64,000 bases of DNA, taken from positions 168,427-232,426 of the forward strand of contig NZ_UCNN01000008.1 of the NCBI RefSeq assembly GCF_900473935.1, in the 5' to 3' direction. The stretch comes from Synechococcus sp. UW105. GTDB lineage: Bacteria; Cyanobacteriota; Cyanobacteriia; PCC-6307; Cyanobiaceae. The position numbers were made by a program, and so were the translations under genes. Below, in pieces: positions 7,266 to 16,057 of this stretch (position 1 is its first letter; each line of letters opens with the position of its first letter). Under the pieces are notes generated by a model. The model saw only the letters and a program-made list of their open reading frames with translations. It ran no database searches and was not told the origin of the DNA.

Positions 7266-9077
7266 ATGGCCCGATCCAGCTTTACCGGACGTGAGGGCGG
7301 TTATCGCCACAGCGGTCTGAAGCAACAGCCGCTGGTTTTGATCGGCTTGGTGCTGGTGTTCAGCGGGGCGATGTTGACCCGGCTCACTTGGTTGCAGGTG
7401 TTGGAGGGTGCCCATTACCGCGAGCTGGCGGATGAGAACCGCATCCGTTTGGTGCCCCGTTCTCCAATTCGTGGTCGTCTGCTCGACCGAGAAGGCCGCG
7501 TGCTGGCATCCAGCAAGCTCACCTATTCGCTCTATATCGAGCCCCGATTGGTGGATGACGCGGGCTGGCCTCCGTTACGAGATCGTCTGTCTCGGTTGCT
7601 CAATTTGAGTCCGGCCGAGCTCGATCGGCGTCGCGAGCGTGGGGTGGACCGCGATGGTTATCGCACCACCCTGGCCACCGAGCTCAAGCCCGAACAGGTG
7701 CTGCGTTTCCAGGAGCAGGCTTTGGGTTTGAAGGGAGCCATGGTGGATGTGGACATCCTCCGCTTCTATCCCCACGGCACGATGGCGGCTCACGCCCTTG
7801 GCTATTCCTCCCCGATCACGGAAAGCGAGTACAAGCTGCTCGGCGACAAGGGCTACAAAATTCGCGACCGCATCGGCCGCACCGGCGTTGAAGCGGCCTA
7901 TGAACCGCATCTGCGCGGTAAGTGGGGCGGCCAGATGTTGGAAGTGAATGCCATGGGTGAGGTGCAGCGGAACCTCGGTGATCGCCCCTCGGTGGCCGGA
8001 AAGGACCTCACTCTCACCCTTGACCTCGATCTTCAGCTGGTGGCGGAGCAGGTTTTGGCCGATAAGAAGGGCGGCGCGATTGTGGCGATGGATCCCCGCA
8101 CTGGTGCGATCTTGGCCTTGGCCAGTAAGCCCAATTACGACCCCAATTTTTTCTCCAAACTGGTCACTACCCAGAAGGAGTACGACCAGCTGTTCGACAA
8201 CCCACGGCTGCCCCTGTTCAGTCGTGCACTGAATGCTTACAACCCAGGCAGCACCTGGAAAGTTGTCACTGCAATGGCTGGGATGGAGTCAGGAAAGTAT
8301 CCCCCTGAAACCAAGTTGAAAACTACTGCCTGTATTACCTATGGAGGGCACTGCTTCCCAGACCATAACGGTGCAGGTTTCGGCACCATCGGTTACGCCG
8401 ATGCCCTGCGCTTCTCGAGCAACACTTTTTTCTATCAGATTGGTGTCGGTGTTGGATCACGCCACCTCAAGAAGGCGGCCACGGATCTTGGGTTTGGTGC
8501 CAAGAGCGGGATCGAGATTGGTTGGGAGGAAAGCGTGGGTTTAGTGGCCGATGAAGATTGGGCGGCCGCCGGTCGTGGCTGGGGTCAACCCGGTACCACT
8601 CCTTGGATTCCCGAAGATATGGCGAGCGCCTCGATCGGTCAGTCGGTGGTGCAAATCACACCGTTGCAGCTGGCACGGGCCTACAGCGTGTTTGCCAATG
8701 GCGGCTGGCTGGTCACCCCTCACTTGGCGGATCAGGGTCTGGATTGGACGGCACCGTCGCGGCGGAGCAGGGTGGCCATCAAACCCGCCACTTTGGCCAA
8801 GATCCGGGAAGGATTACGCAAAGTGGTCTCCGATGGAACCGGTTATGGACTGAACGGTCCTGGGATCCCATCGGCTGGCGGTAAGACCGGCACGGCAGAA
8901 GACAACAGCTCTCATGGAGCGGATCATGCCTGGTTTGCCACTTATGCCCCCTATCCGGAGGGTGAGATCGTGATCGTGGCATTTGCGCAGAACACCCCAG
9001 GTGGCGGCTCAGTGCATGCGCTGCCGATGGCAAAAAAGGTGATGGAGGTGTGGAACCGCAAACGCCAGAAGAGCTGA
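7266..9077 (+). CDS. mrdA: Penicillin-binding protein 2, peptidoglycan transpeptidase
   Basis: This class B PBP cross-links peptidoglycan for lateral wall growth with RodA. The 603-residue product has one N-terminal membrane helix (about residues 20-40, PLVLIGLVLVFSGAML) and then the PBP dimerisation domain with RSPIRGRLLDREGRVLA. The transpeptidase domain has all three active-site motifs: S329-x-x-K332 in NPGSTWK, S384-S385-N386, and K540-T541-G542 in GGKTGTAE. It starts at ATG 7266, follows two hypothetical genes closely, and ends 9 bp from the convergent sqdX. The symbol is based on the domain order and on the resemblance to PBP2 rather than FtsI. Confidence 0.92.
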   Translation: MARSSFTGREGGYRHSGLKQQPLVLIGLVLVFSGAMLTRLTWLQVLEGAHYRELADENRIRLVPRSPIRGRLLDREGRVLASSKLTYSLYIEPRLVDDAGWPPLRDRLSRLLNLSPAELDRRRERGVDRDGYRTTLATELKPEQVLRFQEQALGLKGAMVDVDILRFYPHGTMAAHALGYSSPITESEYKLLGDKGYKIRDRIGRTGVEAAYEPHLRGKWGGQMLEVNAMGEVQRNLGDRPSVAGKDLTLTLDLDLQLVAEQVLADKKGGAIVAMDPRTGAILALASKPNYDPNFFSKLVTTQKEYDQLFDNPRLPLFSRALNAYNPGSTWKVVTAMAGMESGKYPPETKLKTTACITYGGHCFPDHNGAGFGTIGYADALRFSSNTFFYQIGVGVGSRHLKKAATDLGFGAKSGIEIGWEESVGLVADEDWAAAGRGWGQPGTTPWIPEDMASASIGQSVVQITPLQLARAYSVFANGGWLVTPHLADQGLDWTAPSRRSRVAIKPATLAKIREGLRKVVSDGTGYGLNGPGIPSAGGKTGTAEDNSSHGADHAWFATYAPYPEGEIVIVAFAQNTPGGGSVHALPMAKKVMEVWNRKRQKS

Positions 9078-9086
9078 GCTTGAGGC

Positions 9087-10232
9087 TCAGGCAACAGCGC
9101 TCAACTCTTGCTGCAGCACATGGCGGTAGTAGCCCCGGAGTTGTTCTGTGGCACCAGCCCATCCCCAGCGTTCGGCTTCCTGGCGGGCTGCAGAGCGAAG
9201 ACTCTGGCGCTCAATGTCGTTGCCAAGCAGCTTGCTTGTGGCTTCGATCAGGCTTTTGGCACCACCATCGGCTCCATCCGGTTCATACAAGCAGCCGTTG
9301 ATGCCATCGCTGATGATGTCGGGAATGCCGCCGCGATTGGCCCCGACAACGGGGCAGCCGGCGGCCATCGCTTCTAGAAGCACGAGGCCGAGGGTTTCGG
9401 TGCTGGAAGGGAACAGAAAGGCATCACCGCTTGCATAGGCACTGGCCAGTTCGTCACCCGCCAAGTACCCCACGAAGGTGGTTGCGGTGCCCTCGAAGTG
9501 TTTCTCTAGCTGCTGCCGATGGGGTCCGTCGCCCACCAGCGCTAACCGCGCATCGGGCATGGCTTCGAGCACGGGTCGGATCCTTTCAATCTGCTTTTCG
9601 GCTGAGAGACGGCCCACATAAAGGAGCAGTGAACCGCGGTCGTCATGGCAACCGTGCAGTCGCTCTCGCATCGCGTCGCTGCGCAGTTCCGGGCGGAACA
9701 TGTCTGTATCCACCCCTCGCTGCCAGAGATCGGTGTGCTGAATTCCCTTCTCGCTCAGCTCCTGCACCATTGCGGTAGAGGTGCACAGGTTGAGTACGGC
9801 CTGGTTATGGGCTGCCTTGAGCAGTTCCCATAGCAGCGGCTCCAGCATGCCCATGCCGTAGTGCTCGAGATATTTGGGCAGATGGGTGTGGTAGCTCGCA
9901 ACCAGGGGAATTCCCTTGGTTTTGGCCAGCCAGATGCCTCCAAGCCCAAGGACGGCGGGATTGACGACATGGATTAGGTCTGGCTGGAAGCTGTCGATCG
10001 CTTCTGATACTGCCGGTCTGGGCAGGGCAAGCTTCAGTTCTGGATACAGCGGCAGCGGCATGGCGGGCACGCCAATCAGCTGGGCGCCCATGTAGTCGCT
10101 TGGACACCCCTCCGGACAGAACACAACCACCTCATCACCTGCTTCCACCAGGTGCCTCACCGTTTTGGTAAGCCTGGTGACGATGCCGTCAACTTTCGGA
10201 AGGAAGGTTTCGGTGAAAAAAGCGACTTTCAC
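9087..10232 (-). CDS. sqdX: Sulfoquinovosyltransferase (sulfolipid synthase)
   Basis: SqdX transfers sulfoquinovose from UDP-sulfoquinovose to diacylglycerol, the last step of sulfolipid (SQDG) synthesis at the thylakoid or plasma membrane. The 381-residue GT4 protein opens with MKVAFFTETFLPKVDGIVTR, the typical SqdX start. It has the glycosyltransferase E-x7-E signature in SSTETLGLVLLEAMAAGCPV at about residues 280-288. The gene follows sqdB on the same strand with a 25-bp gap, forming the classic cyanobacterial sqdB-sqdX operon. That context separates it from other GT4 enzymes. Confidence 0.93.
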   Translation of the reverse strand: MKVAFFTETFLPKVDGIVTRLTKTVRHLVEAGDEVVVFCPEGCPSDYMGAQLIGVPAMPLPLYPELKLALPRPAVSEAIDSFQPDLIHVVNPAVLGLGGIWLAKTKGIPLVASYHTHLPKYLEHYGMGMLEPLLWELLKAAHNQAVLNLCTSTAMVQELSEKGIQHTDLWQRGVDTDMFRPELRSDAMRERLHGCHDDRGSLLLYVGRLSAEKQIERIRPVLEAMPDARLALVGDGPHRQQLEKHFEGTATTFVGYLAGDELASAYASGDAFLFPSSTETLGLVLLEAMAAGCPVVGANRGGIPDIISDGINGCLYEPDGADGGAKSLIEATSKLLGNDIERQSLRSAARQEAERWGWAGATEQLRGYYRHVLQQELSAVA

Positions 10233-10257
10233 TGGGTCGGCGGTGGGGAGATGCGGA

Positions 10258-11454
10258 TCAAGGTGCAGTGCCGATTGCTTCAGCCTGGGTCTTGGTCCAG
10301 GCGGAGGTGCAGAGAATGCGGTTGCGATCGCAACGGTCGGCGTAGCGCGTGGCGATTTCCACCACTTCCTTCAGCAGACCATCATCAAGGGTCGTGGGAT
10401 TGAGGCCGAGCTCGAGGAAGCAACGGTTGTCCACGATCAGATCGTTTTCCACAGCCTCGTTACGAGGGTTGGGCAAGTTGTTCACCTGGGCTCCGGTGAG
10501 TGCGGCCACCTTTTTGGCCAGCTCGCCCACTTGATGGCTTTCGGTCATCTGGTTGAAGATCTTCACCCGCTCGCTTTTGCTGGGGGGGTTCTCCAGAGCG
10601 AGCTGCACGCACTTCACCGAGTCGCGGATGTGAATGAAGGCCCGGGTCTGGCCGCCGGTGCCATGCACGGTGAGCGGATAGCCGATGGCCGCTTGCATCA
10701 GGAAGCGGTTGAGAACAGTGCCGTAGTCGCCGTCGTAATCAAAGCGGTTGGTGAGACGCGGATCCCTATCGGTGGCATCGGTATTGGTGCCCCAGACGAT
10801 GCCCTGGTGCAGGTCGGTGATGCGGACGTTGTCGTTCTTGTTGTAGTAGAGGAAGAGCAGCTGATCGAGCGTCTTGGTCATGTGATAGACGCTGCCAGGG
10901 CTGGCGGGGTGGAGGATCTCTTCCTCAAAGCGGCTGCCGTCAGGCTGCGGAACCTCCACTTTGAGGTAGCCCTCAGGAATGGTGGCTCCGCGGTGCGAGC
11001 CGTAGCCATAAACGCCCATGGTGCCGAGATGCACCACATGGATGTCTTGTCCGCTTTCGACGATGGCGGCCAGCAGGTTGTGGGTGCCGTTGACGTTGTT
11101 GTCGACCGTATAGCGCTTCGTGGCGCTGCTCTTCATTGAATAGGGAGCAGCCCGTTGCTCGGCGAAATGCACCACTGCATTGGGTTTTTCTTCGATCAGT
11201 AGATCGAGCAGCCGTTGGTATTCGTGGGCGATATCCATGTGCAGGAAGCGCATGGGTTTGCCGCCGATTTCCTCCCACGCCTTCAGACGCTCGCCGATGC
11301 TGGTGATCGGGGTGAGCGATTCAACCTCGAGATCGATATCGATCTTGCGGCGACTGAGGTTATCGACGATCAGCACGTCGTGACCCTGGTCCGCAAGATT
11401 CACTGCACAGGGCCAGCCGCAGAAGCCGTCGCCGCCGAGAACGAGAACCTTCAC
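10258..11454 (-). CDS. sqdB: UDP-sulfoquinovose synthase
   Basis: SqdB makes UDP-sulfoquinovose from UDP-glucose and sulfite. The 398-residue protein is an extended short-chain dehydrogenase with the NAD-binding Rossmann motif GGDGFCGWP at residues 7-15. The sequence IDNL/VDNLSRRKIDIDLEVESLTPI and the catalytic-type Y-x-x-x-K in VYHMTKTLDQ are family hallmarks. The strong conservation of the N-terminus leaves little doubt. It is the first gene of the sqdB-sqdX pair and lies 58 bp from the end of the psb34-like gene, on the same strand. Confidence 0.96.
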   Translation of the reverse strand: MKVLVLGGDGFCGWPCAVNLADQGHDVLIVDNLSRRKIDIDLEVESLTPITSIGERLKAWEEIGGKPMRFLHMDIAHEYQRLLDLLIEEKPNAVVHFAEQRAAPYSMKSSATKRYTVDNNVNGTHNLLAAIVESGQDIHVVHLGTMGVYGYGSHRGATIPEGYLKVEVPQPDGSRFEEEILHPASPGSVYHMTKTLDQLLFLYYNKNDNVRITDLHQGIVWGTNTDATDRDPRLTNRFDYDGDYGTVLNRFLMQAAIGYPLTVHGTGGQTRAFIHIRDSVKCVQLALENPPSKSERVKIFNQMTESHQVGELAKKVAALTGAQVNNLPNPRNEAVENDLIVDNRCFLELGLNPTTLDDGLLKEVVEIATRYADRCDRNRILCTSAWTKTQAEAIGTAP

Positions 11455-11512
11455 CTCAAACTCCTGCCGAAGCGTGCTGAGCGCTAATCCCGGGCAAGCT
11501 ACTACAGGGTTT

Positions 11513-11680
11513 TCAGCTGATCACCACAGTCACGGCCACTAGGGCGACCACAAGCACCCCGCCAACCACGATCAACAGCTGAGAGCTGCTGCTGCGGCTG
11601 GATTTCACGTCAATCACTTCCATGCGTGGTTCTTTGGCGAAGGCATTCAGCCTTCCTCCATCCTCTTCTGTGACTTGCAT
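11513..11680 (-). CDS. psb34: Psb34-type single-helix photosystem II assembly protein
   Basis: This 55-codon gene starts at ATG 11680 and ends at TGA 11513-11515. The N-terminus reads MQVTEEDGGRLNAFAKEPRM, matching the EEGGRLNNFAxEP signature of the Ssl1498/Psb34 family. It is followed by a short linker of serines and one membrane helix (LLIVVGGVLVVALVAVTVVI). Psb34 proteins bind CP47 intermediates during photosystem II assembly, in competition with Hlips; that role is known from Synechocystis and Thermosynechococcus and is inferred here. The symbol is given on the strength of the motif. The gene precedes sqdB on the same strand. Confidence 0.78.
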   Translation of the reverse strand: MQVTEEDGGRLNAFAKEPRMEVIDVKSSRSSSSQLLIVVGGVLVVALVAVTVVIS

Positions 11681-11756
11681 GGATTCGATGTTTCCGAAGG
11701 GGAGACCTTATGGGCTTCTGGCTGCTTTGGGCCGATTGCGCCATGGTCTGTCATGA

Positions 11757-12593
11757 CTAGCTTTTCACCGTTCCGGTGGTGGGGGAGCTAGGGGAGGCGT
11801 CCTGACGCAGTGGCAGCCGGCCTGCTAGGTGGGCTTGTCTGCCTGCCTGAACGGCTAAGCCCATGGCTTCGGCCATGGCTGGAGGGTCTCCCGCCATGGC
11901 AATGGCACTGTTGACCAGGACCGCTGCTGCCCCCATCTCCAGTGCTTGGGCGGCTTCACTCGGAACGCCGATCCCCGCATCCACCACAACTGGAACGCTG
12001 GCGTTCTCAATGATCAGAGCGATGTTGGCGAGGTTGCGGAGACCCTGACCGGAGCCGATCGGCGAGCCTAGGGGCATCACCGTGGCGCAGCCCACATCCT
12101 CCAGGTGTTTGGCCAATAGAGGATCGGCATTGATGTAGGGGAGAACGGTGAACCCCTCCTTCACGAGTTGTTTGGCGGCTTCGAGCGTGCCAATCGGATC
12201 GGGGAGGAGATGGCGGCTATCGGGGATCACCTCCAGCTTGACGAAGGTGTTGTCCTCCTGGCCTGCCAGCTTGGCGAGTTCGCGACCCAGCCGTGCCACG
12301 CGCACTGCTTCATCAGCGGTGGCACAACCTGCCGTATTGGGGAGCATCCAGATTCTTGACCAGTCGATCGCTTCCATCAGGCCTTCATGCCCTGCAGCCA
12401 CCGTCTGGACCCGGCGTACGGCCACGGTGACGATCTCGCAACCCGATCGTTCCAGGCTTTGCTGCATTGTGGCCAGATTCGGGTATTTGCCCGTGCCAGT
12501 GAACAAGCGACTGTTGAACTGTCGCCCTGCGATCTGCAGCGGATCCGAAGCGTTGGTGCAGCTGGAGAGGGGAGAGGTCGAAACCGTGGACAT
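11757..12593 (-). CDS. thiG: Thiazole synthase
   Basis: ThiG forms the thiazole phosphate ring of thiamine from deoxyxylulose 5-phosphate, dehydroglycine and ThiS thiocarboxylate. The natural start is ATG 12593 ([12 protein letters not shown]), giving 278 residues; the frame runs upstream to 12764 but that extension overlaps the divergent gene. Conserved parts are [18 protein letters not shown], the Schiff-base lysine K119 in FVKLEVI, and [10 protein letters not shown], which binds phosphate. The gene is divergent from the next hypothetical gene with 92 bp between starts. No thiamine riboswitch was seen upstream. Confidence 0.93.
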   Translation of the reverse strand: MSTVSTSPLSSCTNASDPLQIAGRQFNSRLFTGTGKYPNLATMQQSLERSGCEIVTVAVRRVQTVAAGHEGLMEAIDWSRIWMLPNTAGCATADEAVRVARLGRELAKLAGQEDNTFVKLEVIPDSRHLLPDPIGTLEAAKQLVKEGFTVLPYINADPLLAKHLEDVGCATVMPLGSPIGSGQGLRNLANIALIIENASVPVVVDAGIGVPSEAAQALEMGAAAVLVNSAIAMAGDPPAMAEAMGLAVQAGRQAHLAGRLPLRQDASPSSPTTGTVKS

Positions 12594-12685
12594 GCCGAAG
12601 AGCAGAAAAGGGTGTGAGAACCGGGTGGGGACTGAACAGGCCAGTTGGAATGGCCCTAACTTGAGCCCATCATCCTGTTTCAGCC

Positions 12686-13204
12686 ATGCCTGTTCCACCC
12701 GTCGTGGATCTGCCTGTTGAAAGTGCCGTGCCTTTTGAAAGCCAGCTGCCTTTTGATAGTTCAAGGCTGGCGATGCCTCTGATGCTCGAGGGCAATGTTG
12801 AAAGCTTTGATCCGGTAGCTCGTGCTTCCGACTTAGCCGTCACGATGCCGCGCCAATGGTGCGGGCGTTACAAGAGCTTCCCCAACGGCATGGATCAGGA
12901 GGTGCTGCTCAATCTTTCCAGCGTGCAGGCCTATGGACAAATGGTGGCGCTCCGCGGAGACATGACGATTGGCACGATCAAGACCCCAGTTCAAGGCAAT
13001 CTCAATGCCAAGTCAGATCAGCTTGATCTGATTCCCCTTGCTGACAGTCTCCCCGACGGGTTGGAGAGTGGCGGCGAGTTTCTGGGTCTTCAGGGGTTTG
13101 ACCTTGCTGGCTGGGAAGCGCCTCGGCTCACCAATCCCGGCGGACGCTTGAGTCTGTCGCCTGGTTGCGTCTCAGAAGCCCTTCCGATTCGCGGCCTCTG
13201 GTGA
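12686..13204 (+). CDS. Conserved hypothetical protein
   Basis: The 172-residue product is not a family I can name. It contains [15 protein letters not shown] followed by alternating hydrophobic strands ([17 protein letters not shown], then [20 protein letters not shown]), which suggests a small beta-sheet domain. No signal peptide or membrane helix is evident. The 3' end overlaps the convergent ycf37-like gene by 33 bp (13172-13204). Such tail-to-tail overlap supports both being real, compact genes, but the frame here is better supported than the overlap itself. The function is unknown. Confidence 0.6.
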   Translation: MPVPPVVDLPVESAVPFESQLPFDSSRLAMPLMLEGNVESFDPVARASDLAVTMPRQWCGRYKSFPNGMDQEVLLNLSSVQAYGQMVALRGDMTIGTIKTPVQGNLNAKSDQLDLIPLADSLPDGLESGGEFLGLQGFDLAGWEAPRLTNPGGRLSLSPGCVSEALPIRGLW

Positions 13205-13750
13205 GCTGGCGTCTTGGCCTGAACGAAGTTGGCGTTCAATGCGTTTGAGCCGTTTGGTTGCTGTGGTGTTGGAGGGTTCAAATTCCAACACTTTGCGATA
13301 GAGATCTGCAGACTTCTCCGGCTCGAGCAGGCGCTCATGGGCAAAGGCAAGGTTGTTGAGGGCCACGGGGTAGTCCGCCTTGGCATTCAGAGCAGACCTG
13401 TAATGCTTCACCGCACCGTCGAAGTCTTTCTGAGCAGCCAAAGCGAAGCCCAGGGCGTTCTCGATCAGCGCCTTGGCTTCATCAGGCTCCCCTGAAAGGC
13501 GCTTTAGTGCTTGGCGCAGGTTGGCCGTGGCCTGTGGGTAGAGGCGTTTGCGTAGTTGCACAGAGGCGAGTTCATAGAGCCGGCCAGCATCTTTCGACGT
13601 TGCAGCACCCTCTTGCTCAAACTGGATCAGGCTGAGCTCATCCCTGCGGGTTCGAAGCAGCTGTCGACCGACCACAATGGCAACGATCGCGAGCAACACG
13701 ATCAGACCCAGCAGATAGGTCTGTGGGAGGAGTCCATCCATCACGAGCAA
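13172..13750 (-). CDS. ycf37: Ycf37-type TPR protein, photosystem I assembly/stability
   Basis: The 192-residue product begins with one membrane helix (YLLGLIVLLAIVAIVVGRQLL) followed by TPR repeats. Clear repeat units are LYELASVQLRKRLYPQATANLRQALK, ALGFALAAQKDFDGAVKHYRSAL and ALNNLAFAHERLLEPEKSADLYRKVL, read here in parts. A thylakoid-anchored three-TPR protein of this size matches Ycf37, which in Synechocystis helps photosystem I accumulation. The start may be Met-1 (13750) or Met-4 (13741). It lies upstream of rplT on the opposite side of a 34-bp gap and is on the same strand. Confidence 0.72.
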   Translation of the reverse strand: MLVMDGLLPQTYLLGLIVLLAIVAIVVGRQLLRTRRDELSLIQFEQEGAATSKDAGRLYELASVQLRKRLYPQATANLRQALKRLSGEPDEAKALIENALGFALAAQKDFDGAVKHYRSALNAKADYPVALNNLAFAHERLLEPEKSADLYRKVLEFEPSNTTATKRLKRIERQLRSGQDASSPEAANRKGF

Positions 13751-13784
13751 CTCCTCCTCTCAGTTCAATGGTTCGGCGTTTGAT

Positions 13785-14132
13785 TCAGCTTTTTGCTGCT
13801 GTCACCACATTGGTGAAGCTGCCGGGATCAGCTACGGCCAGTTGGGCCAGCATCTTGCGGTTCAGCCGCACATCGGCCTTCTTGAGGCCGCCGATTAGAC
13901 GGCTATAGCTCATGCCGTTGAGACGTGCAGCAGCGTTGATCCGTGCAATCCAGAGGCGACGGAAGTCACGCTTGCGACGACGACGGTCGCGATAGGCGTT
14001 ACACAGCGCCTTCATCACGCGCTGGTTGGCGGTGCGGAAGAGGGTGCCGTTGCTGCCACGGAAACCACGGGCAAGGCGCAGGATCTTGTTACGGCGCTTG
14101 CGGGCAACGTTGCCTCTTTTAACGCGGGCCAT
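13785..14132 (-). CDS. rplT: 50S ribosomal protein L20
   Basis: L20 binds 23S rRNA early in 50S assembly. The 115-residue product is full length, with [20 protein letters not shown] at the start and the conserved [21 protein letters not shown] and [18 protein letters not shown] segments. It follows rpmI on the same strand with about 60 bp between them, the usual L35-L20 order. In cyanobacteria infC is commonly unlinked from this pair; here it is at 56.9 kb. Confidence 0.98.
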   Translation of the reverse strand: MARVKRGNVARKRRNKILRLARGFRGSNGTLFRTANQRVMKALCNAYRDRRRRKRDFRRLWIARINAAARLNGMSYSRLIGGLKKADVRLNRKMLAQLAVADPGSFTNVVTAAKS

Positions 14133-14192
14133 GGATCAGGGGAGTCAGTAAGGGAAACAGTTCGGGTTCGCGACGAGCGAGCGCAAGCTCGA

Positions 14193-14390
14193 TCAGGCGT
14201 AAGGCATCATCAGGGCCACACGTTCCTCATCGGTGCGGTCCACAACGGCTTTGGTGCCCAGGTGGCGCTTCAGCTTCGGGCTCTTGTGATCCAGAAGGTG
14301 ATTGTGGAAGGCACGACGACGCATGAATTTGCCAGTACCTGTTGCTTTGAACCGCTTGGCGGCTGCTTTGCGGGTCTTCAGCTTGGGCAT
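14193..14390 (-). CDS. rpmI: 50S ribosomal protein L35
   Basis: L35 is a small basic protein of the large ribosomal subunit. The start is ATG 14390 ([18 protein letters not shown]), giving 65 residues; an upstream in-frame Met at 14423 is not family-like. The [21 protein letters not shown] core is canonical. The gene is first in the rpmI-rplT operon and is divergent from the SpoIID-like gene, with 57 bp between start codons that must contain both promoters. Confidence 0.98.
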   Translation of the reverse strand: MPKLKTRKAAAKRFKATGTGKFMRRRAFHNHLLDHKSPKLKRHLGTKAVVDRTDEERVALMMPYA

Positions 14391-14447
14391 GTCTCTGGCA
14401 GCACGTGGCACAAACGACAACAATACGCCCTCATCCTCCCCCAGCCA

Positions 14448-16019
14448 ATGAACCGCTTAGGACGCGTCCTGTCGCTGGGGGTCATCACCCCTTGTGTGCT
14501 GGTGGTGAGTGTGATCTGCGGTGGTTGTCGGGCCCAGGAGGCGGCGGTCTCCCCTGGGCCCGACAAGCCTGTCATCCCCACGCATCGTCCTGTGCCAGCG
14601 CCGCCCCAGGCGTCTGGGAATCGTCTTTGGGTTGCCCTTGACGATCACCTTGGACGGGGCACAAAGCGTGATCAGTCCGCTCCGACATTGACGCTTCGCA
14701 GTGCTGGGGCTTCCCCACTGGTGCTCCGAGATGGCAACGCTTCGGGGGTCTCCCAGCCACTAGCGACTGCTCCAAACCTCTCGATCAGTTGGCGGTTGGA
14801 GCCGCTTGCTGAGCCCGTCAAGGTGTCCCGTTTAGTGGCGGGGCCTTACGCCAGTTTCGAGACCGCCGATCGGGTGGCACAGCGGTGGCGTCAGCAGGGC
14901 GTTCAGGCGTTGGTCGCCCATCCGGGTGAGTGGGAGGTCTGGGCTCCAGAGACTGCTTCTGTGCTGGAGGGAGTTGCGACCCGTCCTTGGCGCAACACGA
15001 TCACTTCAGTGGTTCGTCCGGTACTGGAGGGCATCGATGGCGACCTCAAGACCCTTGCTGGGCCCTTGTTGCTCGAGGCCCCCGATGGTTTGAGCTGGAA
15101 GGGTGGTGTGATGCAGGGGCCATTCCGGCTGCAGCCAGATGCCTACGGCAGCTGGACGCTGCTTGAGCAGGTACCACTGGAGCGTTACCTCGAGGGTGTG
15201 GTGCCCCATGAGATTGGGGCTGGTTCGCCGGAGGCGGCTTTGCAGGCTCAGGCCGTCCTGGCCCGCACATGGGCGCTGGCCAATAGCCATCGTTTTGGCA
15301 TCGACGGCTATCACCTGTGCAGTGACACCCAGTGCCAGGTCTATAGCGATCCCCGCGATGCCGGTTCAGCGGTGCGACAGGCCATTAAGGCCACGACTGG
15401 TCAGGTGTTGCAGTGGAACGGCAAACCGATCAGTGCTGTTTATCACGCCTCCAATGGTGGTGTGATGGCCTCGGCGCCTGAGGCGTGGGCGATGGCTCCC
15501 GCTGCTTACCTGCAGGCTCAAGCCGATGGTGACCAGGGCTGGCTTGATGCCGTTGTGCTGCCGTTGAACGATGCCGATGCCGTGAGCCGTCTTGTTCAGG
15601 CTGGTCGTGGTGCTTATGGGGCTGGTCATCCGTTATTCCGCTGGACGCGGACCTATACGGCATCTCAGCTTGAAAGGGCCTTGGCCTCTCAGTCCCCTGG
15701 TGTTGTGCAGGACGTAGCGGTGGTGAAGCGTGGCCCTAGTGGGAGGGTTCTGACCCTGCGCATTGAGGGCGATGGGCCAGGTTCCCCTGTGGATCTGCGT
15801 CTTGATGCCATTCGCCGCACCTTGCGGCGGCTGCCCAGCACTCTGTTCACACTCGAAACCAGTGGAGAGGGAGTTTGGCGCTTCAACGGCGGTGGCTTCG
15901 GCCATGGGGCCGGACTGTCCCAGGCCGGGGCCATTGATCTGGCCTCTCGGGGATGGTCGGTGCAGCGCATTCTTCAGCACTACTACCCGGGAGCGACCCT
16001 GGCACCGCTAGCCCCATAG
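14448..16019 (+). CDS. SpoIID/LytB-domain cell-wall protein
   Basis: The start ATG 14448 ([16 protein letters not shown]) gives 523 residues with an N-terminal hydrophobic segment ending VICGGCRAQ, which could be a lipoprotein lipobox-like site or a signal peptide. A SPOR-like stretch follows ([16 protein letters not shown]). The main domain is SpoIID/LytB, with [32 protein letters not shown] and the late [17 protein letters not shown] motif. SpoIID is a lytic transglycosylase in sporulating bacteria; cyanobacterial homologues probably act on peptidoglycan but are little studied. It is divergent from rpmI and precedes a GT2 gene by 38 bp. Confidence 0.85.
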   Translation: MNRLGRVLSLGVITPCVLVVSVICGGCRAQEAAVSPGPDKPVIPTHRPVPAPPQASGNRLWVALDDHLGRGTKRDQSAPTLTLRSAGASPLVLRDGNASGVSQPLATAPNLSISWRLEPLAEPVKVSRLVAGPYASFETADRVAQRWRQQGVQALVAHPGEWEVWAPETASVLEGVATRPWRNTITSVVRPVLEGIDGDLKTLAGPLLLEAPDGLSWKGGVMQGPFRLQPDAYGSWTLLEQVPLERYLEGVVPHEIGAGSPEAALQAQAVLARTWALANSHRFGIDGYHLCSDTQCQVYSDPRDAGSAVRQAIKATTGQVLQWNGKPISAVYHASNGGVMASAPEAWAMAPAAYLQAQADGDQGWLDAVVLPLNDADAVSRLVQAGRGAYGAGHPLFRWTRTYTASQLERALASQSPGVVQDVAVVKRGPSGRVLTLRIEGDGPGSPVDLRLDAIRRTLRRLPSTLFTLETSGEGVWRFNGGGFGHGAGLSQAGAIDLASRGWSVQRILQHYYPGATLAPLAP

Positions 16020-16057
16020 GGAGCGCCGCTTAGAGTCCCGCTATTCCGCGAAGTGCG

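Noticed and set aside
10324..10331. HIP1-like GCGATCGC sites (also 32866, 38400, 55987)
   Set aside because: A few copies exist but they are far fewer than in beta-cyanobacteria, where HIP1 is highly repeated. The low count fits a marine Synechococcus and is not a feature here.
10165..11139. A 324-codon plus-strand ORF antisense to sqdB
   Set aside because: It lies fully inside sqdB on the opposite strand, and its translation shows repetitive His, Gly and Ala with no family pattern. sqdB is strongly supported.
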